A stretch of DNA of 64,000 nt from Rubrivirga litoralis (GCF_031846415.1 NZ_JAVRHT010000017.1:21399-85398); one strand, 5' to 3'. Numbered from the stretch's first letter, positions 43,771 through 52,977 are shown. Numbers and translations are program-made. Notes: generated by a model not told the origin, from the sequence alone.

Positions 43771-44673
43771 CTACTGCACGGGGAAGTCGAAGTACGTGCC
43801 CGGGTGCGGCTCGCCGCGGAGCGAGAAGTGCCACCACTCCTTGGAGTAATTCTGGAACCCGCGCCGGCCCATGGCCGCCCGGAGCCGGTCGCGGTTGCGG
43901 CGGGCCTCGGCCGAGAGGCCCGGGCTGTCGGTGGCGGCGAGCGGCGAGAGGCAGTCGTAGGCCGTCCCCATATCGAGGTCGCCCTCGTCGAGCCGCTCGC
44001 CCCACGCGCCGTCGCACCGGGGGAGCGGGTCGGGCGGGGCGGGGAACGACGTGCGCACGGCGTCCTCGGCCGGGAGGCGGACGACCGTGAGGTCGACGGT
44101 CGAGCCCCGGCTGTGGCCGCTCCGGGTCGAGATGTAGCCGCGCGCGAAGAGCCACCCCTTCGGCTCCGTCGGGTAGAACGCCTCCTTCATCGTCGTGTCG
44201 CGGAGGCCGGTCCACCGGGCAAAGTGGCGGACGGCCGTCTGGGGCCGGTAGCAGTCGTAGACCTTGAGCCCGAGGTCCTGCCGCGCGAGGTCGTCGGCGA
44301 CGGCGGCGAGCGCGTCGGCGGCCTCGCTCGTCAGAATGCACTCGGGGGCGTCGTAGCCGTCGATCGGCTCGCCGACGAAGTTGAACGCCGTCGTGTACCG
44401 GATTTCCTGGGCCACGCTGGGCGCCACGTCGCGGAGGCGCACGAACCCGTCCGGCAGCGGCGGCCGGGCCGCCGTGTCACGCCGGGCCGTCCCCACGTCC
44501 GCCGCCCCGCCCCGCTTCGACTCCAGCGACACGAGGGCGACGTCCGCCTCGGGCGGGGTGGCCGCCGCCCCGCCCCCGTCGGCGGGCGGGGCGGGCGTGG
44601 GGCCGCACGCGGCGAGGAGCGCGACGAGGAGCGCGGCGAGCGGGGCGGGGCGGGCGCTCAGGGGCGGGGGCAT
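43771..44673 (-). CDS. D-alanyl-D-alanine dipeptidase (VanX/DdpX-like) lipoprotein
   Basis: Zinc dipeptidase of 300 residues. A lipoprotein signal (LLVALLAACG, Cys near residue 22) precedes a low-complexity linker encoded partly by GC-rich words. The catalytic domain has YDCYRPQTAV, SGHSRGSTVDLT (SxHxxGxxxD zinc motif, about 183-194) and the final EWWHF near 278. It would cleave D-Ala-D-Ala in the periplasm, in cell-wall recycling or nutrition. No resistance genes are adjacent. ATG 44671-44673 lies 24 bases after a -7-like element. Confidence 0.92.
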   Translation of the reverse strand: MPPPLSARPAPLAALLVALLAACGPTPAPPADGGGAAATPPEADVALVSLESKRGGAADVGTARRDTAARPPLPDGFVRLRDVAPSVAQEIRYTTAFNFVGEPIDGYDAPECILTSEAADALAAVADDLARQDLGLKVYDCYRPQTAVRHFARWTGLRDTTMKEAFYPTEPKGWLFARGYISTRSGHSRGSTVDLTVVRLPAEDAVRTSFPAPPDPLPRCDGAWGERLDEGDLDMGTAYDCLSPLAATDSPGLSAEARRNRDRLRAAMGRRGFQNYSKEWWHFSLRGEPHPGTYFDFPVQ

Positions 44674-44697
44674 CGGGACACCGGGCGGGGACGGCGG

Positions 44698-44705
44698 GTA
44701 AGCTA
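44698..44705 (-). promoter_or_regulatory. Putative -7 element of dipeptidase gene
   Basis: Minus-strand TAGCTTAC, 24 bases before the dipeptidase ATG, in the divergent gap to the amidase gene. Confidence 0.35.
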
Positions 44706-44734
44706 TCGCTCCGAACGCTCCGCCCCGCCCGCCC

Positions 44735-46240
44735 ATGCCCCTCCCCCTCCCCGAGTACGACGACCTCGACGCCACGGGCCTCGCCGCCCTGGCCCGCCGC
44801 GGCGACGTTTCGGCGGCCGAGCTCGCCGACGCCGCGCTCGCGCGGGCCGAGGCCCGTGACCTGGGCGCGTTCGCGCACCTCGATCCCGCCGCCGCCGTCC
44901 GCCGACGGGCGGAGGCCGCCCCGCCCGGGCCGTTCCAGGGCGTCCCGTTTGCCGTCAAGGACCTGGTACACCCGGTCGCCGGGATGCCGATGCGCGAGGG
45001 GTCCGACGCGCTCCGCCACCACGTGCCCACGACCGACGCCACGCTCGTCCAGCGCTACCGGGCGGCCGGGCTCGTGCTCCTGGGCAAGACCACGACGCCG
45101 GAGTTCGGGCTGATGGGCGTGACCGAGCCCGAGGCGTACGGCCCGACGCGGAACCCGTGGGCGCCGGACCGGACGCCCGGTGGATCGAGCGGGGGCGCCG
45201 CCGCCGCCGTCGCCGCGCGCGTGCTCCCGGCCGCCGACGCGTCCGACGGGGGCGGCTCGATCCGCATCCCCAGCGGGTACTCGGGGCTGTTCGGGCTCAA
45301 GCCCTCGCGCGGGCGCGTCCCCGACGGCCCGACCGTGGGCGAGGTGTGGCACGGGGCGAACGCGAGCCTCCCCGTCACGCGGACGGTCCGCGATGCGGCC
45401 GCTTTCCTCGACGCCGTCGCCGGCCCGTCCCCGGGCGACCCCGTCGCGCTCCCCCGCCCCGCCCGCCCGTTCGCCGACGCCGTCGGCGAGGACCCGGGGC
45501 GGCTCCGGGTCGGGTTTTCCGTGCGGTCGCCGCTGGGAACTGACGTCGACCCGGCGTGCGTCGAGGCCGTCGAGGACGCCGCGGCGCTCCTCGCCGAGCT
45601 CGGACACGACGTCGAGGAGGCCGCGCCCGAGGTCGACGGGCGCGCGCTCGCCCGGAGCTACTTCATGATGTACTTCGGGCAGGTCGCCGCCTCCGTCCGC
45701 CGCGCCGAGGCGATCGCGCCCGGCGCCCGGCGGCGCGTCGAGCCGGTCACGCGGCTCTTGGCCGAGGTTGGCGAGCGCGTCTCGGCCGCCGAGTACGCCG
45801 CGTCGCTCGACGGGTGGAACGTCTACGCCCGCGCCGTCGGCCGCTTCCACGAACGGTACGACCTCTACCTCACGCCGACGACGGCCGTGCTCGCGCCGCA
45901 CGTCGGGGCGCAGGCGCCGACGGCCACCGAGCGCCTCCTCGCCGGGGCCGCGGCGCGGGCGCGGGCGGGGCGGCTCCTGCTCAAGAGCGGGTTCGTCGAG
46001 CAGCTCGTCATCGAGCGGCTCGCGGACACGCCGTTTACGCAGCTGGCCAACCTCGCGGGCCTCCCCGCCATGTCGGTCCCGCTCACTCAGACCGCCCCGC
46101 TCCCGGGCGCCCCGCGCGGGCTCCCGGTCGGCGTCCAGTTCGTGGGCCGCCCGGCGAGCGAGGCCGGGCTCCTCCGGCTCGCGGCCCAGCTCGAGGCCGC
46201 GCGCCCGTGGGCCGACCGCCGCCCCGCCCTCGTGGGCTGA
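44735..46240 (+). CDS. Amidase-signature hydrolase
   Basis: Amidase-signature protein of 501 residues. The Ser-cisSer-Lys triad is visible: VKDLVHPVAG with the lysine near residue 74, TPGGSSGGAAAAVAA and DGGGSIRIPSGYSGLFGLKPSRGR. The C-terminal segment FTQLANLAGLPAMSVPLTQ is typical. No GatB or GatC lies nearby, and the sequence looks like a stand-alone amide hydrolase rather than GatA. ATG 44735 follows CCGCCCCGCCC. Confidence 0.92.
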   Translation: MPLPLPEYDDLDATGLAALARRGDVSAAELADAALARAEARDLGAFAHLDPAAAVRRRAEAAPPGPFQGVPFAVKDLVHPVAGMPMREGSDALRHHVPTTDATLVQRYRAAGLVLLGKTTTPEFGLMGVTEPEAYGPTRNPWAPDRTPGGSSGGAAAAVAARVLPAADASDGGGSIRIPSGYSGLFGLKPSRGRVPDGPTVGEVWHGANASLPVTRTVRDAAAFLDAVAGPSPGDPVALPRPARPFADAVGEDPGRLRVGFSVRSPLGTDVDPACVEAVEDAAALLAELGHDVEEAAPEVDGRALARSYFMMYFGQVAASVRRAEAIAPGARRRVEPVTRLLAEVGERVSAAEYAASLDGWNVYARAVGRFHERYDLYLTPTTAVLAPHVGAQAPTATERLLAGAAARARAGRLLLKSGFVEQLVIERLADTPFTQLANLAGLPAMSVPLTQTAPLPGAPRGLPVGVQFVGRPASEAGLLRLAAQLEAARPWADRRPALVG

Positions 46241-46242
46241 CG

Positions 46243-46278
46243 CCGCCCCGCCCGTCCCGTTACGCGGGGGCGGGGTGG
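46243..46278 (+). terminator. Inverted-word hairpin after amidase
   Basis: CCGCCCCGCCC and GGGCGGGGTGG pair with one wobble around a 14-base loop, two bases after the stop. No U-tract. Confidence 0.45.
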
Positions 46279-46453
46279 GAGCGCAACGCACCGACGCGAG
46301 GTTGGCTCGGTCCGTGACGCGTGACGTTGCTTCTGGGGGCTCCCTCACGCACCACGAACCACGCGTCCGCTCACGCGCGGCCCCGCCTCGCGCGCCGCCC
46401 CGCCCCTCACGCGCGGCGCAGTCGTCGGGGGCGGGGCGGGGCGGCGCAGACCG

Positions 46454-46461
46454 TAGCTTCT
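46454..46461 (+). promoter_or_regulatory. Putative -7 element of antiporter gene
   Basis: TAGCTTCT lies 33 bases before ATG 46495. The preceding 46279-46450 holds only GC-rich words and a repetitive CACGCG-containing stretch. Confidence 0.4.
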
Positions 46462-46494
46462 GCGGCCCGCCACCCCGCCCCCTGGGACCGCCTC

Positions 46495-48468
46495 ATGTCC
46501 ACGCCCCTCGTTACGATCGCCGCCGTCGTCGTGCTCGGCATTGGCGCGCAGTGGGTCGCGTGGCGGACCCGGCTGCCGTCGATCCTCCTGCTCCTCGCCG
46601 CCGGCTTCCTGGCCGGGCCGGTCACCGGATTTCTGCCGCAGGAGGCGCTTCAGGGCGAGTGGCTGTTCCCGTTCGTCTCGCTGGCCGTCGGGATCATCCT
46701 GTTCGAGGGCGGGCTCACGCTCCGGTTCGACGAGTTCCGCGAGGTGGGCCGGTCGGTCATCAACCTCATCACGATCGGCGTGGGCGTGACGGGCGTGCTC
46801 GGCGCCGTCGGCGCCCACTACCTCGCTGGGTTCTCGTGGGAGGTGGCGATCGTGCTCGGCGCGCTCCTGACCGTCACCGGCCCGACGGTCGTGCTCCCGC
46901 TGCTCCGCCAGGTCCGCCCGGCGGGGCGCGTGGGGACGATCGCGAAGTGGGAGGGGATCACGATCGACCCCATCGGGGCCATCCTCGCCGTCCTCGTCTT
47001 GGAGACCGTCATCCTGCTCCGCGAGCCGGCCGAGGCCGTCGTGGGCGAGCACGCGAGCCCGTGGAGCGCGCTCGCGACCGGGATCGCTTACGAGGTCGTG
47101 GTCGGCGTGGGCGTGGCGGCGCTCTCGGCGGGCCTGCTCATCCTGCTCCTCCGCCGCCGCCTCGTGCCCGACTGGCTCCAGAACCCGGTGGCGCTCATGG
47201 TGGTCATCGCCGCGTTCGCGATCTCGAACGCGCTCCAGGAGGAGGCCGGGCTCCTCGAGGCGACGCTGCTGGGCATCTTCATGGCGAACCAGAAGTACGT
47301 CTCGGTCCGCCGGATCGTCGAGTTCAAGGAGGACCTCCGCGTGCTCCTCATCTCGCTCTTGTTCATCGTGCTCTCGGCCCGGCTCGACCCCTCGGCGTTC
47401 GAGGTCATGCTGGCGCCGGGGCCGCTCCTGTTCCTCGGCGCGCTCATGCTCGTCGTGCGCCCGCTCGCCGTCGTGCTCTCCAGCCTCGGCACCGGCCTGA
47501 CGTGGAAGGAGCAGGCGTTCCTGTCGTGGCTGGCCCCGCGCGGGATCGTGGCGGCGGCGGTCGCGAGCCTGTTCGCGTTCCGGCTCGAGGAGTTCTTCCC
47601 CGAGGAGGCCGCCCTCATCGTCCCCGTCGTGTTCCTCATCATCGTGGGGACCGTCGCCGTCTACGGCCTGACGATCTCGCCGGTGGCGCGGGCGCTGGGG
47701 CTGGCGCTCCCGAACCCGCAGGGCATCCTGTTCGTGGGCGCCCAGCCGTGGGTTCGCCGCGTGGCCAAGGCGCTCCAGGACCTGGGCGTGCGGACGCTCC
47801 TTATCGACGCCAACGCGCGGAACGTGCGGCTCGCGGTCCGGGCGGGGCTCCCGGCCAAGCGGGCCAACGTACTCGCCGAGGGCGTCATCGACGACCTCGA
47901 CCTGAGCGGGCTCGGGCGGCTCCTGGCCGTCACCCCGAACGATGAGGTCAACTCGCTGGCGGCCCTCCACTTTGGCGAGGTGTTCGAGTCCAACGAGGTG
48001 TTCCAGATCCCGGTCCGCTCCGACGGCCCGCAGAGCGCGGCCACCGAGATCCCGCGCCACCTCCGCGGGCGCCCGCTGTTCTCGACCGACGCGACCTACA
48101 CGTCGCTCGACGAGCGGTTCGACGCGGGCGCCGAGATCCGCGTGCTCCGGCTCGCCGACGGCGGGGCGGGGTGGCTCCGCGAGGCGTCGGACGACGGGGC
48201 GTTCACGCCGCTGTTCGTGGTCCGCGGCGAGAAGGTCCGGGTCTACGCCGAGGACGCCGACATCACGCCGCAGCCGGGCGACGCGCTCGTGGCGCTCGTC
48301 GACCCCGACCCGGAGTCGGAGGCCCTGTGGCGCGACGCCATGGACGGCGCCGACCTCCACACGCCGGCCGCGGACGACCGGACGCCGTCGAACGCGGCGA
48401 CCCCGCCGCCCGTCGCCCCGCCCGGCAACGGCCAGTCCGGCGCGCCGGCCACCCCGCCCCGAGCGTAG
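46495..48468 (+). CDS. Na+/H+ antiporter (CPA family) with TrkA/RCK domain
   Basis: A 657-residue transporter. About twelve helices (residues 1-395) include LLLLAAGFLAGPVTGF, FEGGLTLRFDE, TVTGPTVVLPLLR and the ion-site EGITIDPIGAILA. A cytoplasmic TrkA-N-like domain follows (GILFVGAQPWVRRVAKALQD, about 405-520), then a TrkA-C-like region and a low-complexity Pro-rich tail. Such proteins exchange Na+ or K+ for protons under nucleotide control. ATG 46495 starts the first helix. Confidence 0.9.
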   Translation: MSTPLVTIAAVVVLGIGAQWVAWRTRLPSILLLLAAGFLAGPVTGFLPQEALQGEWLFPFVSLAVGIILFEGGLTLRFDEFREVGRSVINLITIGVGVTGVLGAVGAHYLAGFSWEVAIVLGALLTVTGPTVVLPLLRQVRPAGRVGTIAKWEGITIDPIGAILAVLVLETVILLREPAEAVVGEHASPWSALATGIAYEVVVGVGVAALSAGLLILLLRRRLVPDWLQNPVALMVVIAAFAISNALQEEAGLLEATLLGIFMANQKYVSVRRIVEFKEDLRVLLISLLFIVLSARLDPSAFEVMLAPGPLLFLGALMLVVRPLAVVLSSLGTGLTWKEQAFLSWLAPRGIVAAAVASLFAFRLEEFFPEEAALIVPVVFLIIVGTVAVYGLTISPVARALGLALPNPQGILFVGAQPWVRRVAKALQDLGVRTLLIDANARNVRLAVRAGLPAKRANVLAEGVIDDLDLSGLGRLLAVTPNDEVNSLAALHFGEVFESNEVFQIPVRSDGPQSAATEIPRHLRGRPLFSTDATYTSLDERFDAGAEIRVLRLADGGAGWLREASDDGAFTPLFVVRGEKVRVYAEDADITPQPGDALVALVDPDPESEALWRDAMDGADLHTPAADDRTPSNAATPPPVAPPGNGQSGAPATPPRA

Positions 48469-48479
48469 GCGGCGAGCAG

Positions 48480-48511
48480 CGGGCGGGGCGGTCGTTGGGC
48501 CGCCCCGCCCG
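48480..48511 (+). terminator. Perfect inverted-word hairpin after antiporter
   Basis: Twelve-base perfect arms CGGGCGGGGCGG / CCGCCCCGCCCG with an eight-base loop, 11 bases after the stop. Confidence 0.6.
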
Positions 48512-48715
48512 ACGACGGGCATCCGTAGGGATACGACGCGTCGTGTCCAATGTGGGCGGACCACCTATCGGGCGGGGCGGTCTTCGACAGCGCCGCCCCG
48601 CCCCGCGCTGCCCGACGACATCCCCGCCCCGCCCGGCGGTGGGCGGGGCGGCCGCATCGCCCGGCACCCCGCCCCGCCCGGCGCGTCCAACGCGCTCCCC
48701 CACCCCGCCCCGCCC
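48512..48715. other. GC-rich word cluster upstream of nadE
   Basis: About 200 bases composed largely of GGGCGGGGCGG and CCGCCCCGCCC copies in both orientations. No gene and no clear -7 element. Confidence 0.6.
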
Positions 48716-50473
48716 GTGCGCATCGCCCTCTGCCAGATCAATCCGACCGTCGGCGACCTCGCCGGGAACGTCCGGCGCGTGCTCCGCGACGCCCGGCGCG
48801 CGGCCGAGGCCGGGGCCGAGCTCGCCGTCTTCCCCGAGCTGTGCGTGACGGGGTACCCGCCGCAGGACCTCCTCGACCGGCCGGCGTTCCTGGACGACGT
48901 GGACGGCGCCGTCACCCTGCTCGCGCGCGAGGCGCCGGACGGGCTCGCGCTCCTCGTCGGCGCGCCGGTGCGGAACGAGACTCCCGTCGGGAAGCGGCTG
49001 TTCAACTCGGCCCTGCTCCTCGCGGGCGGGGCGGTGCAGGACGCCGTCTCGAAGACGCTGCTCCCGACGTACGACGTGTTCGACGAGGTCCGCTACTTCG
49101 AGCCGTGCCCCGAGCGCCGCGTGATCGAGCACGGCGGCGTGCGGCTGGGGGTCCACCTGTGCGAGGACATGTGGAACCACTCCGGCGGAGCCGACGGGGA
49201 GCAGGTGCCCTACCACCTCTACGCCGCCGACCCCATCGCCGAGCTGGCCGCGCTCGGCGTGGACCTGTTCGTGAACCTCTCGGCGAGCCCCTACGCGGCG
49301 GGCAAGCCGGCCGAGCGGCGGCAGATCATCCGCGAGAGCTGCCGCGAGCACGGCGTCCCGTTCGTCTACGTGAACCAGGTCGGCGCCAACACCGAGCTGA
49401 TCTTCGACGGCGGCAGCCAGGTGCAGTCGGCCGCGGGCGGGGTGCTGTGGCACGCGCCGCTCTTCGAGGAGGCCTTCCACGTGTGGGACACCGAGGCGCC
49501 GGGCGGGGCGGTGGAGGTGCCCGTTGAAAGCCGTGAGGCCGGCGGAGCCAACACGGTGGCCGAAGTCCACGACGCGCTCGTGCTCGGCGTCCGTGACTAC
49601 GTGGCCAAGACGGGGCCGGGCGTGTTCGACAAGGCGCTCGTCGGGCTCTCGGGCGGGATCGACTCGGCGGTCACGTGCGCGATCGCCGTCGCGGCGCTCG
49701 GCGCCGACCGCGTGGTGGGCGTGACGATGCCCTCGGCGTACTCGTCGTCGGGCTCGGTCGACGACAGCCGGGCGCTGGCCGAGAACCTGGGCATCGCGTT
49801 CCACGAGGTCCCGATCCGCCCCGCCGTCGACGCCTTCGGCGCGATGCTCGCCCCGCTCTTCGAGGGGACCGAGGACGGCGTGGCCGAGGAGAACGTGCAG
49901 GCCCGGGCGCGGGGCGTCACGCTCATGGCGATCTCGAACAAGTTCGACCACCTCCTGCTCACGACCGGCAACAAGTCCGAGGTGGCCGTCGGCTACTCGA
50001 CGCTCTACGGCGACATGGCGGGCGGGCTGGCCGTCCTCGCCGACGTGTTCAAGACCGACGTGTACCGGCTCGCCGAGCACGTCAACGCGCGGGCGGGGCG
50101 GGACGTGATCCCGCGGAGCACGATTACAAAGCCGCCGTCGGCCGAGCTCCGCCCGGGGCAGACGGACCAGGACTCGCTGCCGCCGTACGACGTGCTCGAC
50201 GCGGTCCTCGTCCGCTACGTCGAGGGGCACGCCTCGCCCGCAGCGATCGCGGCCGAGACCGGCTTCGATCGGGCGCTCGTGGACCGCGTCGCGCGCCTGG
50301 TGGACCGGAGCGAGTACAAGCGGCGGCAGGCGGCGCCGGGGCTCCGCGTGAGCCCGAAGGCGTTCGGGAGCGGGCGGCGCCTCCCCATCGTCATGCAGCG
50401 CACGCGCGTGACGGAGCGGGGCGCGGCGGAGCGCGTCGAGGGCGCCCCGGCGGCGGTGGGCGTCGACGCCTAG
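48716..50473 (+). CDS. nadE: Glutamine-dependent NAD+ synthetase
   Basis: Two-domain enzyme of 585 residues that amidates nicotinate adenine dinucleotide. The nitrilase-type glutaminase domain has the Glu (FPELCVTGYPPQDLL), Lys (KTLLPTYDVFDE) and Cys (VHLCEDMW, near 149) triad. The synthetase domain has the P-loop GLSGGIDSAVT near 311 and TTGNKSEVAVGYSTLYGD. GTG 48716 is chosen because the fold begins immediately (RIALCQINPTVGD) and a CCGCCCCGCCC word touches it. The frame is open far upstream into the antiporter gene. Confidence 0.96.
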   Translation: MRIALCQINPTVGDLAGNVRRVLRDARRAAEAGAELAVFPELCVTGYPPQDLLDRPAFLDDVDGAVTLLAREAPDGLALLVGAPVRNETPVGKRLFNSALLLAGGAVQDAVSKTLLPTYDVFDEVRYFEPCPERRVIEHGGVRLGVHLCEDMWNHSGGADGEQVPYHLYAADPIAELAALGVDLFVNLSASPYAAGKPAERRQIIRESCREHGVPFVYVNQVGANTELIFDGGSQVQSAAGGVLWHAPLFEEAFHVWDTEAPGGAVEVPVESREAGGANTVAEVHDALVLGVRDYVAKTGPGVFDKALVGLSGGIDSAVTCAIAVAALGADRVVGVTMPSAYSSSGSVDDSRALAENLGIAFHEVPIRPAVDAFGAMLAPLFEGTEDGVAEENVQARARGVTLMAISNKFDHLLLTTGNKSEVAVGYSTLYGDMAGGLAVLADVFKTDVYRLAEHVNARAGRDVIPRSTITKPPSAELRPGQTDQDSLPPYDVLDAVLVRYVEGHASPAAIAAETGFDRALVDRVARLVDRSEYKRRQAAPGLRVSPKAFGSGRRLPIVMQRTRVTERGAAERVEGAPAAVGVDA

Positions 50474-50527
50474 CCGCCCCGCCCCAAACGAGGCGGTGCC
50501 GCCGGAGCCCGCCGCCCCGCCCGACCC

Positions 50528-51058
50528 ATGACCACGACCGACACCGACATGGACCTCTTCAACATTACCCGGCTCGACCACGTCGCCTCGTGGTGGGTCC
50601 GCCTCCAGCGCGATGGCGAGAAGATCGACCGGCGGTTCCGCGACCGTGACCACGGCGGCACGGACGGGGCGCTCGCGGCGGCCCAGGCGTGGCGTGAGGC
50701 TCAGATCGAACGGCTCGGCCCCACCCCGCCCTCCAAAGCGTCGCACATGCTCACGCCCGAGGCGCGGCGCCGGAACCGGCGGGCCGTGACCCAGACCGGC
50801 GTGACCGGCATCGGCGTGACGGTCAAGGAGTTCTCGGCCTCGAGCGTCCCCTACGTCACCGCGTACTGGATCGACGGGGCGGGGCGGCGCCGGCAGACGT
50901 CGTTCTCGGCCGGCCGCCACGGCGTCGACGGCGCGCTCCGCCTAGCCGCAAAGGCCCGGGCGCAGACGACGGAGTGGCACGGCGAGCCGGCCCGGACGGC
51001 GGACGAGCTCTACGAGGCCGCCGAGGCCCGCGTCCGCGAGCTGGTCGAGGCGGCGTAG
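50528..51058 (+). CDS. Protein with two AP2-like DNA-binding repeats
   Basis: A 176-residue protein with two related segments. The first (about 20-64) reads WWVRLQRDGEKIDRRFRDRD then AALAAAQAWRE in register; the second (about 92-143) has VTAYWIDGAGRRRQTSFSAG then GALRLAAKAR. The three-strand plus helix pattern with a W..R/K...F core resembles bacterial AP2/ERF-type domains found in mobile nucleases and small regulators. Between them is an Arg-rich LTPEARRRNRRA. The domain call is by eye. Possible DNA-binding regulator, 54 bases after nadE. Confidence 0.55.
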   Translation: MTTTDTDMDLFNITRLDHVASWWVRLQRDGEKIDRRFRDRDHGGTDGALAAAQAWREAQIERLGPTPPSKASHMLTPEARRRNRRAVTQTGVTGIGVTVKEFSASSVPYVTAYWIDGAGRRRQTSFSAGRHGVDGALRLAAKARAQTTEWHGEPARTADELYEAAEARVRELVEAA

Positions 51059-51092
51059 GGCAAAGTCAAAGGGCGGGGCGGGGCGGCCCGCC

Positions 51093-51629
51093 TCACACCG
51101 TCTCCGGCGCCCGCCGGCGGACGGCGAGCAGGACGGCCGCGACGGCGAGCGCCGGTCCCCACACCCACAGGACCTCGCTCGCCAGCACCTCCAGACCGCG
51201 CGCGCTGACGAACCCGTCGATCCCGATCGGCGACACCTCGATGGGACGCCACGGGAAGAACAGCCGGTCGTTCGAGAACGGGGCCAGCAGGGCCACGCCG
51301 TGCCCGCCGTCCGTCAGCATGTCGAGGAGGCCGTGCGAGGCCGTCGCGGCGAAAAAGTAGGCGCCCAACGCCGCCCGGTGAGCCGACCGGCGGAAGAACA
51401 CGGCGACGACCACGGCGGCGAGGATCGCCGCGAACACGAGGGAGTGCGAAAACCCGCGGTGGCCGAGCGGGTGCTCGTACGGGATGCCGAGCCGGAAGGC
51501 GAGCACGTCCAGGTCTGGGACGACCCCGCAGGCGGCGCCGAGCGCCCATAGCCGGAGCGGGCGGACGGTCCGCTGGACGGACGGGCCGAGCGCGAGCGCG
51601 GCGACAGCGTGGGTAAAAACGGTGGGCAC
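51093..51629 (-). CDS. Membrane-bound metal-dependent hydrolase (YdjM/DUF457-like)
   Basis: A 178-residue protein of the LexA-regulated inner-membrane hydrolase family. N-terminal FTHAVAALALG, then VPDLDVLAF, the metal-binding GHRGFSHSLVF and HGLLDMLTDGGHG. Four hydrophobic helices. The enzymatic activity of the family is not firmly established. GTG 51627-51629 is the first good start; an exact -7 element lies 19 bases upstream. Confidence 0.86.
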   Translation of the reverse strand: MPTVFTHAVAALALGPSVQRTVRPLRLWALGAACGVVPDLDVLAFRLGIPYEHPLGHRGFSHSLVFAAILAAVVVAVFFRRSAHRAALGAYFFAATASHGLLDMLTDGGHGVALLAPFSNDRLFFPWRPIEVSPIGIDGFVSARGLEVLASEVLWVWGPALAVAAVLLAVRRRAPETV

Positions 51630-51648
51630 GGCGTCGGAGGGGGAGCCC

Positions 51649-51656
51649 CAAAAGTA
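51649..51656 (-). promoter_or_regulatory. Putative -7 element of membrane hydrolase gene
   Basis: Minus-strand TACTTTTG is an exact TAnnTTTG match, 19 bases before the GTG. It sits in the divergent gap with the lipase gene. Confidence 0.5.
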
Positions 51657-51749
51657 CGGATCGGGCGGGGCGGCTGAGCCCGGCAATCGCGCCCCGCCCC
51701 GCCCGTTGGGACCGCCTGCACCGCTCCGTTTGTGTTGCCCGCCCCGCCC

Positions 51750-52925
51750 GTGCGCCTCGTTGTCGTCCTGCTCGTCGTGTCGGCCCTCGTTGGAGCCGCC
51801 CCGCCGGCGCTCGCACAGGGCGAAGCGCCCGCGCCGGGCGGGGCGGGCGACCCCGTCCTCTTCGTCCACGGCCTGTCCTACTCCGACCTCGCGTGGCGCG
51901 ACGTGGCGACGGCGCTCGCGGCCGACGGCTACGGCCTCCCCTACACGATCCACGCCGACCTCAACGCGAGCGAGCGGACGGACGCGGCGAGCGACGTCGT
52001 CGTATCCGAGATCGTCCCCACGCGGCGCCGGCCCGACCGGACGCCGGTCGCGGTCGGGGGCGGGGCGGCGGAGCGCGTCGACTCGCGCCTGTTCTTCGTC
52101 AACTTCGAGGCCGTCGCCGACACGGCCGCCGGCACGCTCGCGCCGTACGCGCGGCGCGGGGCGGGGCGGTCCGAGAGCAACGAGTCGGGCGTGGTCAAGC
52201 AGGGGGCGGCGCTCGGGCGGGCCGTCCGCGCGGTGCTCGCCGCCACGGGCGCCGAGCGCGTCGTGCTCGTCGGGCAGTCGATGGGCGGGCTCGCCGTCCG
52301 CGAGTACCTCCAGCGCCGCGACGCCGACGGCCGCCCACGGTGGTGGGCCGAGCCCGACCGGCCGGACGGCCACCGCGTCTCGGCGGCCGTGACGTATGGG
52401 ACGCCGCACCAGGGGAGCAACCTCGGCGCCGGGCTCTGCGACGGCGAGGGCGGCGGCTCGCTCCTCAGCGTGCTGACCGAGGCGTTCGCCGGCGCGCGCA
52501 CCGAGGCCATCCGCGACCTCCGCGCCGTCTACCCGTGCTCGGCGCTCGGCGCCGGCCGCTACCTCTACGGCGGCGACGAGGCCGACACGGACGAGTTCGA
52601 GGACTTCGACGTCGACGCCGACGGCGCCGTGGGCGGGGCGGTCGTCGGGATCAACGCGGGCGACCCGGGCCTGCCGTACGCCGTCGACAACCCGGCCATG
52701 CCGCTCCCGCCGGACGTCGAGTACGTCTACGTCGTGGGCAGCGTGTTCGGGCTGGGCACGGACCTCGTGGTCGAGGCCTCGCGGCAGGTCCTCCAGCGCC
52801 GCGACGGCGCCCGCCCCGCCCTCGCGCCCGAGGGCGCCCGCCGCGTGGTGACGGGCCGGCCGCACCTCCAGCAGACGCGCGACGTCCAGACGATCCGCGA
52901 GGTGCTGGCGTCGCTGGGCGGCTGA
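51750..52925 (+). CDS. Secreted alpha/beta-hydrolase (lipase-like)
   Basis: Exported hydrolase of 391 residues. The signal peptide is VVVLLVVSALVGAAPPALAQ. The fold shows VLFVHGLSYSDLAW with the oxyanion HG, the nucleophile elbow VGQSMGG near residue 180 and VTYGTPHQGSNLG, as in triacylglycerol lipases and esterases. A strongly acidic insert (ADTDEFEDFDVDADG) lies near residues 280-295 and may bind calcium. GTG 51750 gives the best signal peptide and is directly preceded by CCGCCCCGCCC. Confidence 0.85.
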   Translation: MRLVVVLLVVSALVGAAPPALAQGEAPAPGGAGDPVLFVHGLSYSDLAWRDVATALAADGYGLPYTIHADLNASERTDAASDVVVSEIVPTRRRPDRTPVAVGGGAAERVDSRLFFVNFEAVADTAAGTLAPYARRGAGRSESNESGVVKQGAALGRAVRAVLAATGAERVVLVGQSMGGLAVREYLQRRDADGRPRWWAEPDRPDGHRVSAAVTYGTPHQGSNLGAGLCDGEGGGSLLSVLTEAFAGARTEAIRDLRAVYPCSALGAGRYLYGGDEADTDEFEDFDVDADGAVGGAVVGINAGDPGLPYAVDNPAMPLPPDVEYVYVVGSVFGLGTDLVVEASRQVLQRRDGARPALAPEGARRVVTGRPHLQQTRDVQTIREVLASLGG

Positions 52926-52927
52926 GG

Positions 52928-52958
52928 GCGGGGCGGCGCGCCTCCAGAACCGCCCCGC
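52928..52958. terminator. Short hairpin between convergent lipase and K+ channel genes
   Basis: GCGGGGCGG and CCGCCCCGC pair exactly around 13 bases. Positioned to serve both convergent genes. Confidence 0.35.
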
Positions 52959-52977
52959 TCCGGCCGCCCCGCCCCGC

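Noticed and set aside
44735..46240. Amidase as GatA of the tRNA amidotransferase
   Set aside because: No gatB/gatC nearby and the flanking sequence around the serine motif is closer to stand-alone amidases.
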